64,000 nt of DNA, from the NCBI GenBank assembly GCA_004195045.1, contig SGBC01000001.1, positions 496,001 through 560,000 on the forward strand. The letters are read 5' to 3'. A program made the translations under genes and the position numbers. Source of the DNA: Candidatus Acididesulfobacter guangdongensis (GTDB lineage: Bacteria > SZUA-79 > Acidulodesulfobacterales > Acidulodesulfobacteraceae). The notes below the pieces were generated by a model. That model was not told the DNA's origin. It was given only the letters and a program-made list of their open reading frames with translations, and did no database searches. Each line of letters starts with the position of its first letter. Position 1 is the first letter of the stretch. Positions 44,129-51,659 of this stretch are shown piece by piece.

Positions 44129-46108
44129 TCATATTACGACAGTATTTCTTCCCATTTCTTTTGCTTTATATAAATTTGCATCGGCAATTTTAAAAAGACC
44201 TTCAATTATCGATATATTTTCATCAGCGTAATTTTCGCCCTGTCCGTCATGTTCGATGTTTGCTTTATTATCTGACGCATTTTTATTCTTATTTTTTTTG
44301 CCGCCTTGTAACAATTGCACTTCCGTATTTATAGTATTTATAGCAGAGTCGACCGTATTTGTTTTATAGTTACCCTTTTTTCTTTCTGTATCGCCAATAT
44401 CTGCTGTCTCAGGTGAAAAAGAAGAACCGCCTATGGAAACGGTCAAATTAATCTTAATATTCTCAATACTGTTAGGCATATAAACTTTATGAGCAACAAA
44501 ATCATTAAACCTATTCAGAAGAACAGCTGCGTTATCTCTGTCGGTTTCCGGTAAAATAACGATAAATTCGTCGCCGCCGTACCGCGTAATCAGGTCCTGC
44601 TTTCTCATAAATAACTTCCGCAAATCATCTGCGAATTCTTTTAGTATGCTGTCCCCGATATAATGACCGTATGTATCGTTAATCTCTTTAAATTTATCTA
44701 TGTCTATTATGCCAAAAGACAAAGGAGATTTATTTCTTATAGCCCTGCTTATTTCCATTTTGGCAAATTCGTACATAAATCTGCGGTTGTATATTCCGGT
44801 CAATGAGTCGGTAATCGCCAATTCTTTATTATATTCTATTAATATTAATTTAGCAAAAAAAGGAGCGGCTATATTAATTATTTCGGTAATTAGCCCCTGG
44901 ATATTTTTTGAAAAAAAAGCATCGTAATCTGATTCTATGTTTACCGACCCGCTAATGCATCCCGATATATTGATAGGATAACAGTTATAACTTCCGTCGG
45001 TACCGTGAAATTCGCAATTATCAACAAAAGAGACCTCTTTTTTGTCGTTATTATTTAATACATTTTTTAATGCTGCGTTTTCAGTACCGCAAATATTTTC
45101 TCCTGATATTGTAAATTGTTCATCTGTTTCCCCAACTTCGGCAGATTCATCGGATTTGAATCTGTTGTAAACTTCAGCGCCGCCTTTATTATTATTTCCT
45201 GCATATGTATGAGGTTGACATTGTTTATTATTAACAATTATATCGTCACGGAACAGCTTACAATTCCCGACATACTCTTTATAATCTACAGGATGCGAAA
45301 ATACAGGTTTTTTATCTCTTAAATATATCATAGAGGTCAACGTTTTTTTATGCAGCGAATCAAATATATTGATATGTATTGATTTTATTTTCTCTATTTT
45401 ATTAGTTTTTATTGAAAATAAAGCTTCCGCAAATATTTTTAACGCATATTCTATACAATAAGCTAAAGACAAATTATATGCCAGATTATTTATCAGATTA
45501 AGTTTTTTATTTAATTTTTCTAACTTTAACGAACTATTTAATTTTTCATATAATTGCTGCATCTCATATGCAGCCGCAAACAAAGTCATAGCGTTTTTAT
45601 AAAAATCTGCGTCATTTTTAAAAAAATTTTTATTTCTTTTGACAACGCCGCTGACTGCCAGAAATCTATTGCTGTTTGCGCCGTTAAAACTATATAATAT
45701 TATATCCCTGACATCCATTTTTTTAAAAACTTCCGTTGCATATTCATCATTTTGATAGTTAAAAATTCCCAGAATATTTTCAGAGATTTTGATTTTAACA
45801 AATTTTGTAGGCTCAGGCGCAATAGAGCTGACTTTTATATTTTTATCCCAATTATCTGAAAAAACAGCGTTTTTAATTTTTTTGCTTATAACATCATAAA
45901 TTATAAATTCAGTAAAATCTGTATCTAATAATTTATCTATTCCGTTCAGAATTTCTTTCCGTATAAATATTCCAAACCGGTTTTCTGTTTGACTATTGAC
46001 TCCTGCGCCGCTGTAATTGCCGCTGTTAATTATCATATTCAATGTTTTTTCCGTTGCGTTAGTCAGCCATAATAATCTTTCATTATTTATTTCTTTATTG
46101 TTTTTCAT
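44129..46108 (-). CDS. Diguanylate cyclase with unrecognised N-terminal sensory region
   Basis: This 659-residue protein has no obvious membrane segment. The C-terminal GGDEF domain is intact (SLTGIYNRRFMYEFA, then RYGGDEFIVILPETD at about residue 507-521). An inhibitory I-site, RKQD, lies five residues before GGDEF, so c-di-GMP feedback is expected. A ~60-residue Asn/Lys/Asp-rich insertion splits the end of the domain between VSIGGSSF and ADANLYKAKEMGRN. Residues ~1-420 are probably GAF-like sensory domains, with another low-complexity stretch around 300-370. It is single on the minus strand. Confidence 0.92.
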   Translation of the reverse strand: MKNNKEINNERLLWLTNATEKTLNMIINSGNYSGAGVNSQTENRFGIFIRKEILNGIDKLLDTDFTEFIIYDVISKKIKNAVFSDNWDKNIKVSSIAPEPTKFVKIKISENILGIFNYQNDEYATEVFKKMDVRDIILYSFNGANSNRFLAVSGVVKRNKNFFKNDADFYKNAMTLFAAAYEMQQLYEKLNSSLKLEKLNKKLNLINNLAYNLSLAYCIEYALKIFAEALFSIKTNKIEKIKSIHINIFDSLHKKTLTSMIYLRDKKPVFSHPVDYKEYVGNCKLFRDDIIVNNKQCQPHTYAGNNNKGGAEVYNRFKSDESAEVGETDEQFTISGENICGTENAALKNVLNNNDKKEVSFVDNCEFHGTDGSYNCYPINISGCISGSVNIESDYDAFFSKNIQGLITEIINIAAPFFAKLILIEYNKELAITDSLTGIYNRRFMYEFAKMEISRAIRNKSPLSFGIIDIDKFKEINDTYGHYIGDSILKEFADDLRKLFMRKQDLITRYGGDEFIVILPETDRDNAAVLLNRFNDFVAHKVYMPNSIENIKINLTVSIGGSSFSPETADIGDTERKKGNYKTNTVDSAINTINTEVQLLQGGKKNKNKNASDNKANIEHDGQGENYADENISIIEGLFKIADANLYKAKEMGRNTVVI

Positions 46109-46611
46109 AATCTTATCGGTATATATAATAATATATAAAAATATTTAAATTAATTTTAGATTATATAACGTTAAACTTTTATTTTAATTATATTATATAA
46201 TATTTATTAAACTTATTTTATACTTAAATTATACAGCTTTTTTATTTTTTAGTTAAATTTTAATATAATTTATATTATACTTAACCTTATACAGCTTTTT
46301 TATTTTTTAGTTAAATTTTAATATAATTTATATTATAATTGAATGTATAAGTTTATCTTTTATAATATAATGTACAATATGCCGTTTATGCGAAATTGTA
46401 AAAATCTGTTTTATTTATAAATGACTAATGACGGACAGGTGTTTTTATCTTTGGCAAACATCGGCAAACCTCATACTCGGCATTATAAATTAAATATATG
46501 GTTTAAAGATAAAGATATAGTTAAATAATAGACAGTTAAATAATAGACTTGGAAATCAGTTGTTCAGTTTGTGTATAAATTTATAAATCAACTTATAAAT
46601 AAATTAAAATT
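46109..46611. other. Divergent spacer between diguanylate cyclase and IclR genes, with 58-bp tandem duplication
   Basis: No gene is supported. A 58-base unit containing ATACAGCTTTTTTATTTTTT is repeated in tandem at about 46219-46334 (offset 58: 46231 and 46289) with few differences. The region must contain promoters for both flanking genes. Confidence 0.6.
46219..46334. repeat. Two tandem 58-bp units
   Basis: Unit one starts TTATACTTAAATTATACAGC and unit two ATTATACTTAACCTTATACA. The following ~50 bases are identical. Being near-perfect in a mutable AT-rich spacer, the duplication appears recent. Confidence 0.75.
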
Positions 46612-47526
46612 ATGGATTACGAAGAGGACAAAATGGCTACGCCCGTAAAAGACATCAAAAAATCTAAAGAAACAATAAATCTTAAAGAAACAAAAGAAAC
46701 AATTCACAAGGGGAAAAAAGACAAAACTAACTACATCATAAAAACAGTTTTAAACGCATTTGAACTGCTTGAAGCTTTTAAAGGCGATAAATCCGAACTT
46801 GGCGTCAGTGAATTAAGCAAGATATTAAAACTGCACAAAAATAAAATATTCAGGCTTCTTGCAACATTGGAATACAAAGGATACATAGAACAGGATCCGT
46901 TTACGGAAAATTACAGACTCGGGCTGAAAAGTCTTGAACTTGGACAATCTTTTATCCATCATCTCAGGCTGCTGAGCATCGCAGAACCTGTATTAAAAGC
47001 GCTTGTAAATAATGTTAAAGAATCCGCCTATGTGGGAGTAATAAGAGAAAAAAATGTTATATATTTAGATATAATCGAAGCAGACCAGGTTTTAAAAGTT
47101 GCTTCAAGGGTTGGAAATATGCTGCCTATATATGCGACTGCTATCGGTAAATGTCAGGTAGCATTTGAATCTAGGGATGCTATAGAAAAATTGCTGCCTT
47201 CAGAATTAAAGCCCTATACCAAAAATACTATAACAGATAAAAATAAATTATATGAAGAACTTGAAAAGGTTAAAAAGCAGGGTTATGCAGTAGATAACGA
47301 AGAATTAGACAGCGGTATCATATGTATAGGCGTTCCATTAAGAGACTATACAGATCATATAATAGGCGGCATATCTATTTCGGCGCCGCTGATAAGAACG
47401 ACAAAAGAACGGTTGGACAACATAATTATTCCAATGACTCTTGCGGCAGCTAAAACGATATCGGCAAAACTCGGGTATGAAATCAAGAAAAAAATTGAAG
47501 AGAATAAAAATGACGAATCATTATGA
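46612..47526 (+). CDS. IclR-family transcriptional regulator
   Basis: This 304-residue protein has a Lys/Glu-rich N-terminal extension of ~45 residues. A winged helix follows (TVLNAFELLEAF, LGVSELSKILKLHKNKIFRL, LATLEYKGYIEQDP), then an effector-binding domain (residues ~120-295) ending in GIICIGVPLRDYTDHIIGGI. Met8 is an alternative start. No obvious target gene adjoins it: the next gene is 410 bases away. The ligand is unknown. Confidence 0.93.
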   Translation: MDYEEDKMATPVKDIKKSKETINLKETKETIHKGKKDKTNYIIKTVLNAFELLEAFKGDKSELGVSELSKILKLHKNKIFRLLATLEYKGYIEQDPFTENYRLGLKSLELGQSFIHHLRLLSIAEPVLKALVNNVKESAYVGVIREKNVIYLDIIEADQVLKVASRVGNMLPIYATAIGKCQVAFESRDAIEKLLPSELKPYTKNTITDKNKLYEELEKVKKQGYAVDNEELDSGIICIGVPLRDYTDHIIGGISISAPLIRTTKERLDNIIIPMTLAAAKTISAKLGYEIKKKIEENKNDESL

Positions 47527-47936
47527 AATTCATTAAATCATTATAAATAATTAAACGTAATAAAATAAAAAATAAAGACCGGAAATCTATTTTTTTTATG
47601 CAATAATTCAATAATTTGCAATAATATTGTTTTTGTTATTGATTTGCGATATAATAATTAGAGGTATAGATTATTTCGTTGGCTGTTTGCTGCGGTTTCA
47701 CTGTTGTTATTTGTCTGCCTTAAAATTAAGTAAGAATTAAGTTAAACTTAAAATTTAGTAAGAATTATAAATACCGTATGCGGGTATTTTTATTCTGGGG
47801 CGGTTGATTTAAATAGATTTATATTTATAGATTTATATTTATAGATTTATATTTATTAAATCTCTATTAAAATTTATTTACTAAAAATTATCTAAATAGA
47901 TGCTAAAATTTAAAATTAATTTGGAGGTATTTAATT
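47527..47936. other. Spacer with triple 14-bp direct repeat
   Basis: AT-rich with no gene seen. Three exact copies of TAGATTTATATTTA lie head to tail at 47814-47855, 80 bases upstream of the next gene. The ribosome site TTGGAGGT at about 47923-47930 belongs to that gene. Confidence 0.6.
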
Positions 47937-48206
47937 ATGTTGTTAAAAGATGAAAAATCATTCAGAGAGAAAAGATCTGATTTCAGACATAGAATAGTTG
48001 ATGCGTTTTATGACAGAATTCCTGCCGATGTAGTAGAACATGTCGGCAATGCTAACAAAGAAGTTATTTTTGCCGTTGAAGGGTTATTTAACGGCGTCAT
48101 CAAGAGGATTGACAACAGGGTTGAAAAGACCAAAGTAAGGCAGGCTAAAAAAAGTAAAGGCGAAGACCCTGACGACTTTGAAGATACTGATAATGATGCA
48201 AAATAA
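47937..48206 (+). CDS. Small hypothetical protein with acidic tail
   Basis: This 89-residue protein has a good ribosome site (TTTGGAGGTATTTAATT). The first ~60 residues are mixed-charge and probably helical (RSDFRHRIVDAFYDRIPADV, then VIFAVEGLFNGVIKRIDNRV). A Lys-rich stretch and an acidic tail (GEDPDDFEDTDNDAK) follow. It has no membrane segment and no Cys. The family is not recognised. It is followed at 40 bases by a strong terminator, so it is a self-contained transcription unit, probably well expressed. Confidence 0.72.
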   Translation: MLLKDEKSFREKRSDFRHRIVDAFYDRIPADVVEHVGNANKEVIFAVEGLFNGVIKRIDNRVEKTKVRQAKKSKGEDPDDFEDTDNDAK

Positions 48207-48245
48207 ATATGAAATAAATTATATTTATATCAGCACGTATAGTTA

Positions 48246-48293
48246 AAAAAAGACCGTTTAGTTATTCAAATTCGATAACTAAACGGTCTTTTT
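48246..48293. terminator. Bidirectional intrinsic terminator
   Basis: The arm AAAAAGACCGTTTAGTTAT pairs with ATAACTAAACGGTCTTTTT around a 9-base loop, with A-run and T-run at the ends. It separates the plus-strand small gene from the minus-strand cydB and could terminate both. Confidence 0.93.
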
Positions 48294-48387
48294 GTTTTAG
48301 GAAAACAGTGTTTTAATAATAAAGCCAGGCGGATTTTTTAAATTAAACCATTTAACGAGTAAATAATTTAAACAATTAAATAAATAT

Positions 48388-49419
48388 TTAATAGCTGTCT
48401 TCGTCTAATTTAACTTTCAGCCCGAATCTCTTATAAGCATAAATTGAATATAATATAACTAAAGGCAGCCCTATCAACGTCGCAATAAGCATTACTACAA
48501 GCGTAAGTTCATTAGACGATGAATTAAACAGCGTAAGACTGTAGCTGCTTTTAATAGTAGAAGGTACAATATCAGGAAACAAACCGACTGCAACGCTTGC
48601 AACAGTTCCGATTATACTTAAAACGGAGAACATGAAAGGCCTTATATCGCTGTTTGATTTCATAGCTAATATGACGCCTATTGCTCCTATCAGCATTATT
48701 GCCGGTACGAGATCCCCTAAAATACCCAGACCGTTATTAAGAAGCCTCGGTGCAAATATAGGAGAAATCAACAGAAAAATGAGCGTAAGTATTATATAGG
48801 CATAAGCAAATTTTGTTCCGTAATTTCTTGCCCTTTTCCGCAGTTCTCCTTCAGTCTTCATAACAAGATAAGCAGAGCCGTGCATTAAGAACATTGATAA
48901 CGATATAAGCCCGCCGACAATCGCAAAAATGTTCAGCAAACCGAATAATGATTCAAAATCCACATGCTCTTTATTTAAAGGAATACCTCTTAATACATTA
49001 GCTAAAGCAACCCCAAGCAAAAGTCCTATGCCGAGTCCTGTTACCGTTATAACAATTTCCCAGCGCTTTTTCCAGCTTTCATCTTCTATCCTGCTTCTAA
49101 ATTCAAATGAAACCGCTCTGAATATTATTAGCCATACAACAAGCATCATTGCAAGATAAAAACCGCTGAACACCGAAGCGTAAACCTGCGGAAAAGCTGC
49201 GAAAATCGCACCTCCGCCTAAAATAAGCCATACTTGATTTCCATCCCATACCGGACCTATAGAATTTATTACTATTTTTTTCTCTCTGTCGTCTTTGGCG
49301 ATAAACGCCAACAATGAGCCTACTCCGTAATCAAACCCATCCATCGTAGCCCATCCTAAAATTATAACGGCTATAAGTATAAACCAGAGTACTTGTAAAA
49401 ATTGAAAACTCATAATCAT
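48388..49419 (-). CDS. cydB: Cytochrome bd ubiquinol oxidase subunit II
   Basis: This 343-residue membrane protein has about eight to nine helices. The N-terminal QFLQVLWFILIAVIILGWAT followed by MDGFDYGVGSL is the CydB signature, and GPVWDGNQVWLILGGGAIFA follows. It forms the bd-type quinol oxidase with CydA, reducing oxygen without proton pumping and with high affinity. It overlaps cydA by 4 bases. No cydX- or cydCD-type gene is adjacent in this window. Confidence 0.96.
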   Translation of the reverse strand: MIMSFQFLQVLWFILIAVIILGWATMDGFDYGVGSLLAFIAKDDREKKIVINSIGPVWDGNQVWLILGGGAIFAAFPQVYASVFSGFYLAMMLVVWLIIFRAVSFEFRSRIEDESWKKRWEIVITVTGLGIGLLLGVALANVLRGIPLNKEHVDFESLFGLLNIFAIVGGLISLSMFLMHGSAYLVMKTEGELRKRARNYGTKFAYAYIILTLIFLLISPIFAPRLLNNGLGILGDLVPAIMLIGAIGVILAMKSNSDIRPFMFSVLSIIGTVASVAVGLFPDIVPSTIKSSYSLTLFNSSSNELTLVVMLIATLIGLPLVILYSIYAYKRFGLKVKLDEDSY

Positions 49420-50798
49420 GCCTCCTTCGGTTTAATATTTACTTCATCTTTGCCTTCCAGTCTTCCTTTTAGTTCTCTCTTAAACAGAAACAAGGCAAAT
49501 GATAATAAAATTAGATAAATTGTTATAAACATTATTATAGATATAATTAAATCAGGTACGGTCACATTCTTGGAAACAGAATTTTGTGTTTCTAGCAGCC
49601 CGTAAACAGTAAACGGCTGTCTGCCTATTTCGGTAGTACACCACCCCATTTCAAGCGCTAGAAGTGGCAGAAAAGTTGAATACCATAACACCTTCAAGAA
49701 AAACTTATTATCATACAATCTATCTTTCCAGTAAAGTATTATAGCAATCAGCATAATCCCCGCCAAATAAAAACCTATATACATCATAATATGAAACGTG
49801 GTATAAACCGCATCTACCGGAAACATGGATGGTTTCAAATTTGTTATATGGTCTTTGTGCGCAATATATTTTATTGAACTGTCGAGCCCCATCACCTTGC
49901 CATAGGGATTTCCTGTCGCCAGCATACTTAAAAGATACGGAACTTTTATCGCAAAATAATTTTTTTGCTGCGCTTCATCCGGTATCGTAAATAATACTTC
50001 TGGAGCATCTTTCTGCGTATGCCATTGTGCCTCCATCATGGCAAGCTTTGTCGGCTGATACTTAACAACCTCTTTAGCGCTTACGTCTCCTAAAATAATC
50101 TGCACGACGGAAATAAATATTCCTGCAATTATTGCAACTTTTAAAGCCTTTCTCATAACCATATCTTTATTGTTTTTAATTAAAAACCATGAAGCGACTC
50201 CAGCCATAAAAAATGCGCCGTATTCCCACGCCCCCATAATAGTATGGGTAAATTCCGCCGGAAAATACGGATTAAATACGACATGTAAAAAATTGGTCAT
50301 TATTGGCTTTCCGTTTACCATTTTATAACCGGCAGGAGTCTGCATCCATGAATTTGCAACTATAATCCAAACGCCTGAAAGGGCTGAGCCGAATGCGGTA
50401 AGTATGGTAGAAACCCAGTGCGCCTTTGGGGATAGTCTGTTCCAGCCGAATAACATAACACCGACAAAAATAGACTCCATAAAAAAAGCAAAAAGCCCTT
50501 CTATTGCAAGCGGCGACCCGAAAATAGTTCCTACAAAAGCGGAATATTGAGCCCAGTTTGTTCCAAATTGAAATTCTAAAACTATTCCTGTGGCTACCCC
50601 TACAACAAAGTTTATTGCAAACAACTTTACAAAAAATCTGGTGATTTTAAGATAATCTTCGTTCTTGGAATAAACATAAATTCCTTCCGTGATAACGAGT
50701 AAAGCGCCCAGCCCTATAGTTAAAGGGGGGTATAAAAAATGGAAAAAAGCCGTGAGCCCAAATTGAATTCGGGCAAGAATTAATGCATCCATAAACAA
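49416..50798 (-). CDS. cydA: Cytochrome bd ubiquinol oxidase subunit I
   Basis: This 460-residue protein starts LARIQFGLTAFFHFLYPPLT, with the His ligand for heme in FFHFLYPP. It contains WMQTPAGYKMVNGKPIMTNF and the C-terminal GWCTTEIGRQPFTVYGLLET, where GRQPF replaces the more common GRQPW. The quinol (Q) loop appears short, as in cyanide-insensitive-type or Firmicutes bd oxidases. The operon order is cydA-cydB with 4-base coupling. It gives the organism oxygen tolerance or microaerobic respiration. Confidence 0.96.
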   Translation of the reverse strand: MFMDALILARIQFGLTAFFHFLYPPLTIGLGALLVITEGIYVYSKNEDYLKITRFFVKLFAINFVVGVATGIVLEFQFGTNWAQYSAFVGTIFGSPLAIEGLFAFFMESIFVGVMLFGWNRLSPKAHWVSTILTAFGSALSGVWIIVANSWMQTPAGYKMVNGKPIMTNFLHVVFNPYFPAEFTHTIMGAWEYGAFFMAGVASWFLIKNNKDMVMRKALKVAIIAGIFISVVQIILGDVSAKEVVKYQPTKLAMMEAQWHTQKDAPEVLFTIPDEAQQKNYFAIKVPYLLSMLATGNPYGKVMGLDSSIKYIAHKDHITNLKPSMFPVDAVYTTFHIMMYIGFYLAGIMLIAIILYWKDRLYDNKFFLKVLWYSTFLPLLALEMGWCTTEIGRQPFTVYGLLETQNSVSKNVTVPDLIISIIMFITIYLILLSFALFLFKRELKGRLEGKDEVNIKPKEA

Positions 50799-51254
50799 CC
50801 AACCTCCGTTAAAGTTAATAATTAATTTTTTTTAAATTAAATTAAATTAAATTAAAAACGACGTTTAATATTAAACACTAAATACCGGATATCAGACATC
50901 AAATATTAGATATTAGATATTAAAATTTATTCATATTAGTAATTATTATCAGTTGACAATAATTATAAAACAATAGAAAACGATAATCAATAAAAAAATT
51001 AATTAAAAAGTTTTATTTTTATAAATTAAAAAATATATCTGCATAGTTTCAGATATTACGGTGGGCATTAATCTTGCGAATATATAATTCAAAAAATTCA
51101 GCAAGGTTAATAAAAAAAGAAAAGGCGCTTATATCATCATATTTTGCTTAACCGAGCAAAGAAATGCATACATATTTTCTATTGCAGAATTAAGGGTAAT
51201 AATAAAAATAGACACCGGACAGCGTTAAAGCCAATATATGAAGATTATACTAAA
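50799..51254. other. Spacer upstream of cydA with simple repeat and interspersed repeat copy 3
   Basis: No gene is supported. A pentanucleotide run (four to five AAATT units) lies at 50833-50855, just ahead of cydA, and the 50-bp repeat is at 51145-51194. The cydA promoter should be in this stretch but is not distinguishable from the AT background. Confidence 0.55.
51145..51194 (+). repeat. 50-bp interspersed repeat, copy 3
   Basis: Identical to the copy at 7321-7370 except one base (GCATACATA for GCATAAATA). The left part with its flank forms TTTGCT/AGCAAA around TAACCG. Intergenic, same orientation as the other copies. Confidence 0.85.
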
Positions 51255-51307
51255 TTTATCACACCCCCTTTTATTTATTGTTAATAAACGGGAGGGAGTG
51301 TGATAAA
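51255..51307 (-). terminator. Hairpin downstream of the 21-residue peptide gene
   Basis: TTTATCACACCCCC (51255-51268) and GGGAGTGTGATAAA (51294-51307) pair along 14 bases with one G-T wobble. On the minus strand this follows the peptide stop codon by about 8 bases and ends in TTTAGTAT, only a modest U-tract. It probably is the terminator of that small gene. Confidence 0.7.
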
Positions 51308-51315
51308 CAAAGTCT

Positions 51316-51381
51316 TTATTTGCTTTTCGTTTTCGGCGGTTTTGTTTTTGTGCCTTCTCCTTTTTTTGAAGCGCATGCCAT
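51316..51381 (-). CDS. 21-residue Lys-rich peptide
   Basis: From ATG at 51381 the frame reads MACASKKGEGTKTKPPKTKS, then K and stop. A perfect GGAGGTGATTC ribosome site lies just upstream, and a stable hairpin follows the stop. The peptide has 8 Lys, one Cys and no hydrophobic segment. It is too short for standard gene finding. The strong translation signals plus terminator argue for expression. The family is not recognised; it might be a small RNA-binding or metal-binding peptide, or a leader. Confidence 0.6.
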   Translation of the reverse strand: MACASKKGEGTKTKPPKTKSK

Positions 51382-51409
51382 ATGAATCACCTCCTTGATG
51401 TTGAACTAT

Positions 51410-51463
51410 CTTAATATATTTAACTTAATATATTTAACTTAATATATTTAACTTAATATATTT
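51410..51463. repeat. Four tandem 14-bp units upstream of the small peptide gene
   Basis: CTTAATATATTTAA is repeated at 51410, 51424, 51438 and 51452 (the last is incomplete). The array is about 30 bases upstream of the peptide's start on its minus-strand promoter side and supplies repeated AT-rich -10-like sequences. Unit number could vary by slippage. Confidence 0.8.
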
Positions 51464-51659
51464 TTATTTTATTAATATTTATTATATTGAGCTACTGACA
51501 TAATCAACGGCTTTTTTAATATTCAAGTTAATATATTTTAATATCTCATTAAATTCTTATTATTCTGATACAAACACCTTTTATTAATTATATTATACCG
51601 CTATTTTTTTATTTTGAAGCTAATTAAAAAAATTTGTTTTATAACATCCTTTTTTATTT

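Noticed and set aside
47814-51463. Short direct-repeat arrays as CRISPR
   Set aside because: Units are 14 bp, AT-only and contiguous with no spacers, and no cas genes are present.
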